A stretch of DNA of 19,638 nucleotides from Roseiarcus sp035308145 (GCA_035308145.1 DATGHD010000127.1:1-19638), one strand, 5' to 3'; shown: positions 6,105 to 14,425, counted from the stretch's first letter. Notes: generated by a model not told the origin, from the sequence alone. Program-made: numbers and translations.

Positions 6105-7781
6105 TTGCAAGACGGATTCATCAGTCATCTTGCGCGTAAGGGCGTTCTGAACGCCCAGATGGAGCACGCAAACAACCACGTTGGGCGCGCTCCCGATTCA
6201 AAGGTCGAGCAAGACTGGCTCGTTCGTACCAAATTATCGCCGGCGATGTTCGCCGATGAGCTGGCCGCATTTTATTCCTGTCAACGCGTTCAGCGGGCGG
6301 AGCTCGTCCCTCAACGCTTCGCGGGGGCCGAGCTGTCGTCGCGATTTCTCAAGGACGGCCGGGTCTTCCCCTATACCGACGCGCGCGGCGCGTTGACTTT
6401 GGCGATCGCGGCGCCGCTCGATGAGGAGACGGGCAAAGCTCTCGAAGTCGCGCTTGGCCGGCCCTTCGCGATCACGGTCGCGACCAGCGAAGATTTGGAT
6501 TTTGCGCTGTCAGCGTCGCAAGCCGACGCAGCGGCCTCGGCGCCCGTGGCGCGGTCCGAGCCTTCGGTCGCGAGCCAGGATGATCTCGACGATTTGCGCG
6601 ACCTTGCGCGGGGCGCGCCGGTGGTGCGCGCGTTGGACGATATGCTGCGCCTGGCGGTCGACCAGCGCGCCACAGATCTGCATATCGAGCCGTTCGAGGG
6701 CGCGCTCCAGGTTCGGCTTCGGGTGGATGGCCTCTTGAAGAGGGTCTCGGCGCCGCCGATCAGTATGGCGAAGGGGCTGCTGTCGCGTCTGAAGATCATG
6801 TCGGGACTGAACATCACCGAAAGACGGCTCCCTCAGGATGGCCGCGCGCGCGTGACGATCGGCGGATCGGAGATCGATTTGCGCGTCGCAACGGCGCCGA
6901 CGACTTTTGGCGAGTCCGCGGTCGTTCGACTGCTTCGCAAGGGCGGCGGCGTCGTCTCGCTGGATGAGATCGGCCTCTTGCCGCGCGACGAGCGGAGCCT
7001 CCGCAAGGCTCTGCAACTCCCGTTCGGAATGATCATCGCGACCGGGCCGACCGGCTCGGGAAAAACGACGACCTTGGCCGCCGCGCTGATGGAGCTTAAC
7101 CAGCCTTCGCGTAAGATACTGACGATCGAAGATCCAGTCGAATATCGGATTGCCGGGATCAACCAGACGCAGGTCCATCCAGCGATCGGCTTAACATTCG
7201 CGAATGCGTTGCGATCGTTCCTGCGGCACGATCCGGACGTGATCATGGTCGGCGAGATGCGCGACGCGGAGACCGCTCACATCAGCGTTCATGCCGCGCT
7301 TACCGGTCATCTCGTGCTGACAACCCTTCATACGAATACCGCCGCCGGCGCGGTCACGAGACTTATGGACATGGGGGTCGAAAGCTTTCTTCTTGCCTCA
7401 TGCGTTAAGGCCATCGTCGGCCAACGGCTGATCCGCCTCCTCTGCAAAGAGTGCAAAGAGGCGCGCCCGCTGACTTCAGCGGAACGCGCCGGCGACGAGC
7501 GTTACGAGCGGTTGGGTTTTTCGACCGGGGATGTCGTCTACCATCCCAAAGGCTGCGAGTGGTGCGACTTCACCGGCTACCGCGGCCGGCAAGGGCTCTT
7601 CGAAGTCCTTGCCGTTTCGCCGAGCGTTAGACAGGGCGTCAGACCAGGGATCGACAGCGCCGAGATCGAGCGGTCGGCGCGAAACGAAGGAATGACGACC
7701 ATGATCGAGGACGGCGTCGCCAAATGCCGCGCCGGCGTGACCACGATCGATGAAGTGTTTCGCGTGACAATGAGCGTTTAG
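6105..7781 (+). CDS. gspE: Type II secretion ATPase GspE
   Basis: A 558-residue cytoplasmic AAA+ ATPase that drives pseudopilus assembly. The N-terminal half (to about 150) is the GspE/MshE N-terminal domain that docks to GspL. The ATPase core shows ATDLHIEP (189-196), Walker A GPTGSGKTTT (314-323), the Asp box IEDPVEYR, Walker B region HDPDVIMVGEMRD (375-387) and the His box LTTLHTNTAAGAVTRL. Four cysteines (447, 450, 484, 487) form the zinc-binding CxxC...CxxC element typical of GspE/PilB. The frame opens with TTG at 6105 after an in-frame stop, with a weak GGATGA before it; the first in-frame ATG is at 6159. TTG is kept because residues 3-20 look like the usual start of the N-domain. It heads the ten-gene plus-strand arm. 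Confidence 0.95.
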   Translation: MQDGFISHLARKGVLNAQMEHANNHVGRAPDSKVEQDWLVRTKLSPAMFADELAAFYSCQRVQRAELVPQRFAGAELSSRFLKDGRVFPYTDARGALTLAIAAPLDEETGKALEVALGRPFAITVATSEDLDFALSASQADAAASAPVARSEPSVASQDDLDDLRDLARGAPVVRALDDMLRLAVDQRATDLHIEPFEGALQVRLRVDGLLKRVSAPPISMAKGLLSRLKIMSGLNITERRLPQDGRARVTIGGSEIDLRVATAPTTFGESAVVRLLRKGGGVVSLDEIGLLPRDERSLRKALQLPFGMIIATGPTGSGKTTTLAAALMELNQPSRKILTIEDPVEYRIAGINQTQVHPAIGLTFANALRSFLRHDPDVIMVGEMRDAETAHISVHAALTGHLVLTTLHTNTAAGAVTRLMDMGVESFLLASCVKAIVGQRLIRLLCKECKEARPLTSAERAGDERYERLGFSTGDVVYHPKGCEWCDFTGYRGRQGLFEVLAVSPSVRQGVRPGIDSAEIERSARNEGMTTMIEDGVAKCRAGVTTIDEVFRVTMSV

Positions 7782-7787
7782 ACACGC

Positions 7788-9002
7788 ATGCCGCAATTTC
7801 GCTATCGCGCCGTGACGACCGGCGGAGACTTCGTCGCCGGAGAGGTCGAGGCGGCGTCGCGCGAGGAAGTCGCGCGTCGCGCCGAATACCTTGGCCATCT
7901 GCTCATCGAAGCCGAACTATTGTCGACGAGCGGACGGCTGGCGAGAAAGGCCGGCGGCGCAGGAAGAAGAAAGCTCAAGAAGAGCGACGTCACGATGTTT
8001 TTGAGACAGTTGGCCCTCTTGATCCGAGCGGGGTTGACGCTTGAAGCGGCCCTGCAAACCTTGGCGGAGGATTCCAATCGCGCATTGACGTGGTTGGCGA
8101 ACGCCTTGCGTTCGGCGATTACGTCTGGAGACGGCTTCGCCGAGGCGCTGGAACGTCATCCAAACATCATTGAACCTGCCTATATCGCGATGGTGAAGGC
8201 AGGGGAGGCCTCGGGAAAGCTGGAGCCGGTGCTGAGGGCCGTCGTCGAAGACCGCACGCATCAAGAGCTGCTCAGCGAGCGCGTGAGTTCCGCGCTGCGC
8301 TATCCCTCGTTTCTCATTTTTTGCGCGACATTGATCCTCTTTTTCTTTTTGCTTTTCGTCGTGCCGCAGTTCGAGTCCGTCTTCAGCGAACTCGGAAGCA
8401 GGCTCAACAGCGGCGCTGCGCTGGTGCTTGCGGCCTCGATTTGGCTTCGCTCCAACCTCCAGGCCTTCCTGGGCGGCTGTCTTGCCCTGACGCTTGGGCT
8501 TTGGATTCTGCTGAGGCGAAGGGACGTTCGGGCAGGGATCGTTCAGGCAATATCCGCAATCCCCGGCATCGCCGGGACGATGCGGGACAGACGGACGACG
8601 CGCATCATCAGCGCGCTCGGCCTGATGCTGGAGAATGGTGTCTCCCTACCGACGACGCTGAGGATCTTGCGCGATATTGTGAGCGAGCCGAGGCTCGTCG
8701 CCGTCGTTGATCGCGTTCATGATCAAGTTCGCAGCGGAAGGCGCTTTGCTGACGCTTTGGCGGAGACCGATTTGCTCCCGCCTTTGGCCCTCCGAATGTT
8801 GCGGGTCGGCGACGAGGCCGGGGATTTGCCTTCAGTCGCCCGTCACGCCGCCAGCTTCTACGAGCATCGGCTTCGTACCGGCCTCGACCGCCTCATGGGG
8901 ATTATCGGACCGGCCGCGATCGTGGCGGTTAGCGCGATCGTCGGAAGCATCATCCTTTCAATCATGAGCGCTTTGCTCAGCATAACGGAACTTGCGACAT
9001 GA
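7788..9002 (+). CDS. gspF: Type II secretion inner-membrane protein GspF
   Basis: A 404-residue polytopic membrane protein with two T2SSF domains (about 68-190 and 270-395). Family motifs are visible: FLRQLALLIRAGLTLEAAL in the first half, GEASGKL near 139-145, a membrane span at about 174-194, and the second copy with ALGLMLENGVSLPTTL and RVGDEAGDL. It is the platform protein that couples GspE to the pseudopilus. The N-terminal FRYRAVTTGGDFVAGEVEA is also typical. It starts 6 bases after gspE, and its stop overlaps the gspG start as ATGA. Confidence 0.95.
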   Translation: MPQFRYRAVTTGGDFVAGEVEAASREEVARRAEYLGHLLIEAELLSTSGRLARKAGGAGRRKLKKSDVTMFLRQLALLIRAGLTLEAALQTLAEDSNRALTWLANALRSAITSGDGFAEALERHPNIIEPAYIAMVKAGEASGKLEPVLRAVVEDRTHQELLSERVSSALRYPSFLIFCATLILFFFLLFVVPQFESVFSELGSRLNSGAALVLAASIWLRSNLQAFLGGCLALTLGLWILLRRRDVRAGIVQAISAIPGIAGTMRDRRTTRIISALGLMLENGVSLPTTLRILRDIVSEPRLVAVVDRVHDQVRSGRRFADALAETDLLPPLALRMLRVGDEAGDLPSVARHAASFYEHRLRTGLDRLMGIIGPAAIVAVSAIVGSIILSIMSALLSITELAT

Positions 9003-9463
9003 TCGTAAATCAATCTCAAAGCGTTCGGCCGTCACGCGTCCTCGCTGCCGCAAGTCCAGGATTCACGCTCGTCGAGATGCTGGTCGTTTTGACGATCATC
9101 AGCCTAATCATAGGCCTGGTCGGCCCCCGCGTCCTCGCGTATTTGAGCGAGTCTCGCGTCAAATCCGCCAAAATACAGATCGAAAGCTTCGGCTCGGCGC
9201 TCGATCTCTTCTATATTGACGAAGGGCGGTATCCGACAAATTCCGAAGGGCTTTCGGCGCTTGTCGAGCGGCCGAACGGCGTCGACATTTGGAACGGACC
9301 CTATGTCAAGGGCGGCCGTATCCCGTTGGACCCTTGGGGGCGCCCCTATCAATATCATGCTGTGGCTGATCGGAGCCCGCCTTACGAGATTGTCTCTCAG
9401 GGGCCTGATGGCCGTGGCGGCGATGGAAATATTACGGCTGACGCTTCGAATGCGCCGCATTAG
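8999..9463 (+). CDS. gspG: Major pseudopilin GspG
   Basis: A 154-residue prepilin. The leader ends at Gly21 and the mature protein begins FTLVEMLVVLTIISLI, with Glu at position +5 as needed for assembly. The C-terminal part has the GspG signature: YPTNSEGLSALVE, WNGPYVKG, PLDPWGRPYQY and a final PDGRGGDGNI loop. It is the main subunit of the periplasmic pseudopilus and should be cleaved by the peptidase encoded at 2923-3516. The start overlaps the gspF stop by 4 bases. The 21-residue leader is longer than the usual 6-10 but fixed by the overlap and the frame. Confidence 0.96.
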   Translation: MIVNQSQSVRPSRVLAAASPGFTLVEMLVVLTIISLIIGLVGPRVLAYLSESRVKSAKIQIESFGSALDLFYIDEGRYPTNSEGLSALVERPNGVDIWNGPYVKGGRIPLDPWGRPYQYHAVADRSPPYEIVSQGPDGRGGDGNITADASNAPH

Positions 9464-9896
9464 AGCAGCAAACGGCTTCACATTGATCGAGATGTTGGCG
9501 GTCGTCCTGATCGTCGCCATGGTGGCTTCGTTGACGATTGTTTCGATACCGGGAAGCGGCCGCGCGCAACTCAAAGCCGTCACTTTGGAGGCCGCAACGC
9601 TCCTGCGGCGCGAACGCCTGGCGGCCGTGCTGACGAAGAGCGACCGTCGCGTGACCCTATATGGCGCTCGTCGCCTCGTGATTGGCGATGGTGGCGAAGA
9701 GGTGACGATCCCACCCGATGTGGCGGTCGACTTTCTTGGAACTGACGCTCAAGGATCCGCTCCCGTCGTGGTCTTCCACGCGGACGGCGCTTCGTCCGGC
9801 GGCGCGCTTCGATTTTCCCGCGAGAAGGCCGAATATGAGGTTCGCGTCAATTGGTATACCGGCGGGGTATCAGTCGAAACGCCGCAAGAGGAATGA
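9450..9896 (+). CDS. gspH: Minor pseudopilin GspH
   Basis: A 148-residue prepilin with leader MRRIRAANG and mature start FTLIEMLAVVLIVAMVASL, Glu at +5. The rest fits the small beta-sheet body of GspH (AVTLEAATLLRRERLAAVL, then RVTLYGARRLVIGDGG and a Gly/Ser-rich loop before ALRFSREK). GspH is a minor pseudopilin in the fibre. The chosen ATG at 9450 gives a normal 9-residue leader and overlaps the end of gspG by 14 bases. An in-frame ATG at 9423 would add nine residues, and the frame is open further up to 9216 inside gspG, but that longer form is not credible for a prepilin. Confidence 0.88.
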   Translation: MRRIRAANGFTLIEMLAVVLIVAMVASLTIVSIPGSGRAQLKAVTLEAATLLRRERLAAVLTKSDRRVTLYGARRLVIGDGGEEVTIPPDVAVDFLGTDAQGSAPVVVFHADGASSGGALRFSREKAEYEVRVNWYTGGVSVETPQEE

Positions 9897-10287
9897 ACGC
9901 CGATCAGGGTTCACTCTTCTGGAAGCGCTCGTCGCGCTGTCGCTGCTGCTCATCTTCTCCGCGGCGCTCGGTCCGACGTTGTTTCACGCGCGCCGCATCC
10001 TCGCCAGAGGAGATGGGCAAATCCGCGCTGAGCTCCTTCTGCGATCGCTCCTTACTTCGCCTTTCGATCCCGCCGATCCGAGCGTCAGCACGGGCGAGAG
10101 CGCCGGCTTTCGCTGGAGCGTCGCCGTAGAACCATTCGCCGAGGCCGCTTCGTTCGAGCCGCAATCGGCGAGGTCCGATAAGGCGCCGCCGTACAATTGG
10201 TCTCTCTACAAGGTCACCGCGCTCGTTGTTTGGGGCGGCGACAGGTCGCTGACCGCGGAAACCCTGCGGCTCGGGAAAGCCGAATAG
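9835..10287 (+). CDS. gspI: Minor pseudopilin GspI (start uncertain)
   Basis: A prepilin with the cleavage motif RRSG followed by FTLLEALVALSLLLIF, Glu at +5, and a body ending NWSLYKVTALVVWGGDRSLT, which fits GspI. The nearest usable in-frame start is ATG 9835, giving 150 residues, a 25-residue Arg/Lys-rich leader and a 62-base overlap with gspH. The operon's habit would predict a start at the ATGA at 9893-9896, where gspH stops, but that ATG is one frame off. One extra T after CAGGG near 9908-9910 would turn it into MNADQG-FTLLEAL, a perfect short leader. So either the long leader is real or a one-base loss (genuine or a sequencing slip) exists here. The mature part is clearly read in this frame. 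Confidence 0.85.
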   Translation: MRFASIGIPAGYQSKRRKRNERRSGFTLLEALVALSLLLIFSAALGPTLFHARRILARGDGQIRAELLLRSLLTSPFDPADPSVSTGESAGFRWSVAVEPFAEAASFEPQSARSDKAPPYNWSLYKVTALVVWGGDRSLTAETLRLGKAE

Positions 10288-10289
10288 AC

Positions 10290-11018
10290 ATGATCGCGTC
10301 AAGGAGATCCGGCTTCACATTGATCGAGAGCCTCGTCGCCCTCGCAGTGACCGCGATGATCGTCTTTTCGACCGCCGCGCTCGTTCATGACGGCGCGTTC
10401 TTTTTCGACCGCGGCACGCGCGCTGTCGATCAGACGGAACAATTCGCGCTGGCCGTCGACTGCTTGACGCGCGATCTGGCCGCCGCGCGCTTTGTCCTTG
10501 AGATCGGCGCAAGAGGTCCAACCGCGGCGTTCACCGGCGATGGGCAGGGCAGGGCGCTTTTTATCACGTCGGGCGGGAGGGCGCCGGGACCGCAAGGAGA
10601 GGAGGTCGTCGAATATTCGGTCGACCGAAACGACGCGGGCGCGAGCCTGGTCAGGCGACGATCCCCATGGACGGGACCTCGCATGCGTCTCGACGACGCG
10701 GAGCTGCGCGATCCGGTGGTTTTGCTCAGCGGCGCGTTCGATATCTCGTTTGAATTTTTGGACTCCTCATCGCCTGGCGCGCTCGTTTGGCAGGATGAGT
10801 GGACGAATGCGAAAACCCTCCCTCATTCGATGAGACTGAAGCTGCTCGATCGCTCGACCGGCGTCGATCTTCTCGCCGGGCGAGACTTTCTCATCCGCGC
10901 AAACGCGCCTCTCTCCTGCGCTTCAGGCAAGGATGATTGCCTTTCGCTTGGCAAAGCCGCGCCGTCGACCGCCGACGCGGCCGGCTCGCAGTCGCAAGAT
11001 CAGGCGAAGACGCCGTGA
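10290..11018 (+). CDS. gspJ: Minor pseudopilin GspJ
   Basis: A 242-residue prepilin with leader MIASRRSG and mature start FTLIESLVALAVTAMIVFS, Glu at +5. The body has GspJ features: an N-terminal helix with FALAVDCLTRDLAAARFV, then a large beta-domain (ALFITSGG, VVEYSVDR, FDISFEFLD). GspJ forms the pseudopilus tip with GspI and GspK. It begins 2 bases after the gspI stop and its own stop overlaps the GTG of gspK. The last 30 or so residues (CASGKDDC and an Ala/Ser/Gln tail) are an extension with two cysteines that may form a disulfide. Confidence 0.92.
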   Translation: MIASRRSGFTLIESLVALAVTAMIVFSTAALVHDGAFFFDRGTRAVDQTEQFALAVDCLTRDLAAARFVLEIGARGPTAAFTGDGQGRALFITSGGRAPGPQGEEVVEYSVDRNDAGASLVRRRSPWTGPRMRLDDAELRDPVVLLSGAFDISFEFLDSSSPGALVWQDEWTNAKTLPHSMRLKLLDRSTGVDLLAGRDFLIRANAPLSCASGKDDCLSLGKAAPSTADAAGSQSQDQAKTP

Positions 11019-11950
11019 ACCGCGCGAACCATCAAAGCGGCGTCGTCCTCATCATGGTCCTATGGACAATCGTCTTTCTCTCCGCGCTCGCCATGGCGGC
11101 ATCGACGACTTTTCGCGGATTTGCCGGCGTGATCGGGCTCAGTCAAGACAAGATCAAAGCCGATGCGCTGCTTGACGCAGGCCTTGAGGCGGCGGCGTCA
11201 ATCGTGGGCCGCCTGGGCGACGAGCAGCCGCTGACGGATCGCGAAGCCGAGCTTAGCCTGTCAACGGGTTCGGTTCATTTAAGGCTCAGCGACGAAGCCG
11301 GTCGCATCGACATCAATAAGGCGCCGGTCAAGGTCTTGTCGGCGTTGCTTCAGTACGCCGGCGCCGACGGCCCCGACGCCGCGGCAAAGTCGATCGACGC
11401 CTGGCGCTTGCAGAAGCAGGGGAATCGATCGCAGGCGCCGGACGCGTTATCGACAAAGGCCGCGCCAACAGAGCAAACCCCGCCGTCGAATTCGGCCGAA
11501 AAGCAGGCCGACCAGTCTCCCGCCTTCACGGACGTCAGGCAGCTCGCAGGCGTCCCCGGGGTGAGTTCCGCTGTCATGGCGACAATTGCGCCGATGATCA
11601 CGGTTTTCGGCGGCGACAAGGTCAACGCGCTCACCGCCCCGCCGGAGGTTCTCGCGGCTTTGCCAGGAATGCGACGCTCACAAATCAGCGCGCTGTTGGA
11701 CGCCCGGCAGCGTCCGCTTCGCGACGGCCAGCTCCAATCGATTCTTGGACCAGCCGGCGATTATGTGGAGTCGCCGCAGCGCCGGACGGCCGCCGCCGTC
11801 GAGATTACCGCGCGACTCATTGACGGCTACAGCGAAGCGGCTCGGGCCACCATCATGATCCTCCCGCACGACAATCTCGCTTACCGCGTCTTGGCGTGGA
11901 CGCCCGCGTCGACCGACTCGTTCGCCAGAACCCCTACAGACGAGGAGTAG
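11015..11950 (+). CDS. gspK: Minor pseudopilin GspK (pseudopilus tip)
   Basis: A 311-residue protein starting at GTG 11015, which overlaps the gspJ stop as GTGA; an open frame from 10937 inside gspJ is not used. The leader NRANHQSG precedes the hydrophobic helix VVLIMVLWTIVFLSALAMAA. It lacks Glu at +5, as is normal for GspK. Residues 92-115 (SDEAGRIDINKAPVKVLSALL) and a later NALTAPPEVLAALPGM are the two T2SSK helix-hairpin-like motifs. A low-complexity stretch rich in Gln, Ser, Pro and Lys (about 130-190) interrupts the domain. GspK caps the pseudopilus with GspI and GspJ. Confidence 0.93.
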   Translation: MNRANHQSGVVLIMVLWTIVFLSALAMAASTTFRGFAGVIGLSQDKIKADALLDAGLEAAASIVGRLGDEQPLTDREAELSLSTGSVHLRLSDEAGRIDINKAPVKVLSALLQYAGADGPDAAAKSIDAWRLQKQGNRSQAPDALSTKAAPTEQTPPSNSAEKQADQSPAFTDVRQLAGVPGVSSAVMATIAPMITVFGGDKVNALTAPPEVLAALPGMRRSQISALLDARQRPLRDGQLQSILGPAGDYVESPQRRTAAAVEITARLIDGYSEAARATIMILPHDNLAYRVLAWTPASTDSFARTPTDEE

Positions 11951-11957
11951 CGCCTCC

Positions 11958-13013
11958 ATGCCTCTCGCGATCCTTGCGCGTTGGCTCGAAGAACTCGCAT
12001 CGATTCTGACCGATGCGCGCCAGTGGCTTCGGGCTCGACGATCGGTTTTCGTCAAAAAAAACGGCGAGAGCTTGGTCATTCGAGGCTCCGCGAGCGCCGA
12101 CGCGCCGACTATCGCCAATGTCAGGATCGGCGATCGGCCGCCCCGCGACCTCGCCCGCGCTTTACGCGTCCGTTTCGTCAATTTCGAACTCGGACCGGCC
12201 GACTTCGTGACGCGACGGCTTGCCGTCCCCGCCCAGGCAAGGGACGTGCTATCCGGCGTCGTACGCAATCAGATGGAGCGTTTGTCGCCATGGCCCGTCG
12301 CGAATTCGATTTATGGCTTCGAAGCGTCAAACAGCAAGGACGACGCAAAGAGCCTAGACGTCAGGATATTGATATCGCTCCGGAAGACGATCGATTCAAT
12401 CTGCGAGCAGTCGGCCGCCGCCGGCCTTCCCGTTGATCGAATTCTCGCGCGCGTGGGATCCGACGCGTCCAGCGCCTTGCTGACCTTGTGGACACGCCCT
12501 TCATTGACGGGTTCGTCGACAAACGTCGGCGCGCCGAAACTGATTTTTGCATCCTTGGCCGCGCTGCTCGTCGCAAGCGCGCTCGTGACGTCATGGGCGA
12601 GCGTGTCCGCAAGCGGCATTTGGGCGGAAAAGGAAGATGTCGCCGCGCGCATCGAAGCCTTTCGGCGCACTGGTTCTTCGGCCGGGGCGAAGGGATCTTC
12701 GCTTGGGCGAAGCCCGACCGAGCGGGCCTGGGCCATGAAGGAGCAAGCCCCGGCCGCCGTTTTCGTCCTCGAGGCGTTGACGAAGGCGCTGCCCGACGGC
12801 GCCTATCTGACCGAGTTCAATCTGGAGCGAGCGACGCTTCGCGTTACGGGCTTGGCGGCGGATCCGCCGCCGCTGATCGCCGCGCTCGAACAATCCAATC
12901 AGTTCACCGGGGCCCATTTCTTTGCGGTGACCACCAAAGACGCCGAGAGCGCCCTCTACAAGTTCAGCATCGAGGCGCAAGTCGCGCCTCGAGCAGCGCC
13001 AATAGGAGAGTGA
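11958..13013 (+). CDS. gspL: Type II secretion assembly protein GspL (PilN-like)
   Basis: A 351-residue bitopic inner-membrane protein. The cytoplasmic part includes DVLSGVVRNQMERLSPWP (97-113), a hallmark of the PilM/GspL-like proteins of alphaproteobacteria. A single membrane span follows at about 194-212, then a periplasmic PilN-type domain (APAAVFVLEALTKALPDGAYL...LRVTGLA). GspL binds GspE inside the cell and GspM in the membrane. It begins 7 bases after gspK. The N-terminal half is shorter and more diverged than in enterobacterial GspL, so the symbol rests on position and the PilN half. Confidence 0.85.
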   Translation: MPLAILARWLEELASILTDARQWLRARRSVFVKKNGESLVIRGSASADAPTIANVRIGDRPPRDLARALRVRFVNFELGPADFVTRRLAVPAQARDVLSGVVRNQMERLSPWPVANSIYGFEASNSKDDAKSLDVRILISLRKTIDSICEQSAAAGLPVDRILARVGSDASSALLTLWTRPSLTGSSTNVGAPKLIFASLAALLVASALVTSWASVSASGIWAEKEDVAARIEAFRRTGSSAGAKGSSLGRSPTERAWAMKEQAPAAVFVLEALTKALPDGAYLTEFNLERATLRVTGLAADPPPLIAALEQSNQFTGAHFFAVTTKDAESALYKFSIEAQVAPRAAPIGE

Positions 13014-13017
13014 TCCG

Positions 13018-13572
13018 ATGTTCGGGCTCAATCGCCGCCGACTATTCGCGCTCCTCACGCTCTCGGCCTTTCTTCTTGTCTGCGCCATGGCGCCCACTGT
13101 CGCCTTAAAGGCGCGGTCCGACGCCTTGGTCGAACTCTCTGACGCAAAAGACTTGCTCGGACGTCTGACGAATGGTCAACGACGCCCCGGCGTCAACGCT
13201 GGCGATCGCCCTCAGACGCCGGAAGCTCCAGCCACGGCTTTCGTCAACGCGCAGACCCCCGGCTTGGCGATCGCACAATTGGAGACTTATCTATCGAATC
13301 TGGCGGAGCCGTTCCACGCCAGCCTCATTTCATTCAGCGGGGAGCAGCCGGACCGGGCCGATACGCCCGAAATCATCCGCATTCGCGCAAATATTGACTT
13401 GGAGTACGACGCTCTACAGCCGCTTCTCTACAAGCTTGAGGCAGGCGCGCCATATGTCTTCGTCGATTCCTTGACGCTGAGGCCATCGAACGCCCGCGCA
13501 AGCGGCGCGCGCGCCGCGAATATGAAAGCGGCAATTGGCCTCAAAGCTCTCTGGCGCCAGGGTCCAACATGA
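13018..13572 (+). CDS. gspM: Type II secretion protein GspM
   Basis: A 184-residue bitopic protein: short basic N-terminus, membrane span at about 8-29, then a coiled segment and a ferredoxin-like periplasmic domain (AIAQLETYLSNLAEP, IIRIRANIDLEYDALQPLLY, PYVFVDSLTLRPS) typical of the T2SSM_b type. It partners GspL in the inner-membrane platform. The start ATG 13018 has a clear AGGAGAG at 7 bases and lies 4 bases after gspL. Its stop overlaps the next start as ATGA. Confidence 0.9.
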   Translation: MFGLNRRRLFALLTLSAFLLVCAMAPTVALKARSDALVELSDAKDLLGRLTNGQRRPGVNAGDRPQTPEAPATAFVNAQTPGLAIAQLETYLSNLAEPFHASLISFSGEQPDRADTPEIIRIRANIDLEYDALQPLLYKLEAGAPYVFVDSLTLRPSNARASGARAANMKAAIGLKALWRQGPT

Positions 13573-14183
13573 GCGGGCGGCAGCTGATTTTTTCGGGGCG
13601 ACGCTTTGTGCGCGGGCGAGATGATCGACAATCGGCGCCCTTCATGACAAGGCGCAGTCTCGTTCCCGTCGCGATCGGCCTTTGCTTGTGGACGGCGACG
13701 GCACATGCCGGCGATGGCTCGGGCGGCGCCCCGGCGCTCGAAAATCCTGTGGCCAGGCAACCGCTTCAGACGCTCTCGACAACGCTCGCCAGACCCTTGT
13801 TTGCGCCGAGCCGGCGTGAGGCCGTGGCGGCGCCAGCCCCGGTCGCGCGCGCCGAGCCGCCGGCCCCGAGCCCGCGGCCGCAAGCGCCGAGCGTAACGCT
13901 TTTTGGAATCATGACCGACAGGAATGGTTCCGAGGCTGTCTTGCGCTCGGGCGGGTCGGTCAAGGACGCGCGCGTTCGGGTGGGCGATGACGTTGGCGGC
14001 TGGAAAGTCTCGGGCATCGACGAGCGTCGCCTTATCTTGACCCTCGAGGATCGCTCCGTTTCCGTCGATCTTTTCGCGCGCAAGGGCCAAGCCGACTCGC
14101 CAGGCTTAAATGCGAGCGCGGAGCGCCGTCTCCACGCCGGCCCGCCGATCTCCGGCCCCGGCGCGCCGCCGCGCCGCGACTGA
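13569..14183 (+). CDS. gspN: GspN/GspC-like periplasmic secretion protein
   Basis: A 204-residue protein, last in the arm. From residue 26 (ATG 13644) it has a good signal sequence (TRRSLVPVAIGLCLWTATAHA); the upstream ATG 13569 overlaps the gspM stop as ATGA but adds 25 residues before the signal, so either start is possible. The mature part shows RQPLQTLSTTLARPLFAPSRR, a proline/alanine-rich linker, then VTLFGIMTDRNGSEAVL and RVRVGDDVGGWKVSGIDERRLILTLEDRSV. That last part resembles the HR domain of GspC and the short GspN of Xanthomonas-type systems, which contacts the secretin. As no gspC is present in the window, it is a candidate GspC replacement (inference). Confidence 0.78.
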   Translation: MSGRQLIFSGRRFVRGRDDRQSAPFMTRRSLVPVAIGLCLWTATAHAGDGSGGAPALENPVARQPLQTLSTTLARPLFAPSRREAVAAPAPVARAEPPAPSPRPQAPSVTLFGIMTDRNGSEAVLRSGGSVKDARVRVGDDVGGWKVSGIDERRLILTLEDRSVSVDLFARKGQADSPGLNASAERRLHAGPPISGPGAPPRRD

Positions 14184-14187
14184 AGTT

Positions 14188-14209
14188 TGGCGCTCTGGCG
14201 CCAGCGCCA
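14188..14209 (+). terminator. Hairpin after the gspE-N arm
   Basis: TGGCGCT (14188-14194) pairs with AGCGCCA (14203-14209); the 8-base loop contains GGCGCC. It starts 5 bases after the gspN stop, a good place for the end of the ten-gene transcript, but no T run follows. It is a possible Rho-assisted or 3'-protecting structure only. Confidence 0.4.
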
Positions 14210-14391
14210 TTCGACCGGCGGTTTCCCGAGCTGACCAATCGATGGAGGCGATGTCCTTCCGGATATCCGGTAGGTCGAAGAACGAATTGTCATATCCGAT
14301 CAGTCACGTGTTCCGGACGATCCACTGGGCACATAATCTTAACGAAAGCGTCATCGTCGCGACACGGCGCGCAAGAATACTAACGATGGGC

Positions 14392-14413
14392 GATTGACAT
14401 AAGATTGACATAA
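14392..14413 (+). promoter_or_regulatory. Perfect 11-base tandem repeat with Pho-box geometry
   Basis: GATTGACATAA occurs twice without a gap. Read as TTGACAT-AAGA-TTGACAT it has the 7-4-7 layout of a PhoB box (CTGTCAT-N4-CTGTCAT), matching 5 of 7 bases in each half. It ends right at the AGAGGAG ribosome-binding site and 13 bases before the ATG of the phosphoesterase, which is very near for an activator site. It may instead hold the -35 hexamer TTGACA twice. A second, weaker 7-4-7 candidate (GCGTCAT-CGTC-GCGACAC, 14348-14365) lies at a more usual distance. Confidence 0.5.
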
Positions 14414-14425
14414 GAGGAGTTGGGG

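Noticed and set aside
9851..10129. 92-codon frame starting at MVYRR around the gspI start
   Set aside because: It contains the ATGA of the gspH stop but soon becomes Arg/Ser/Cys-rich without pilin features. It matters only as the alternative frame in the gspI start question.
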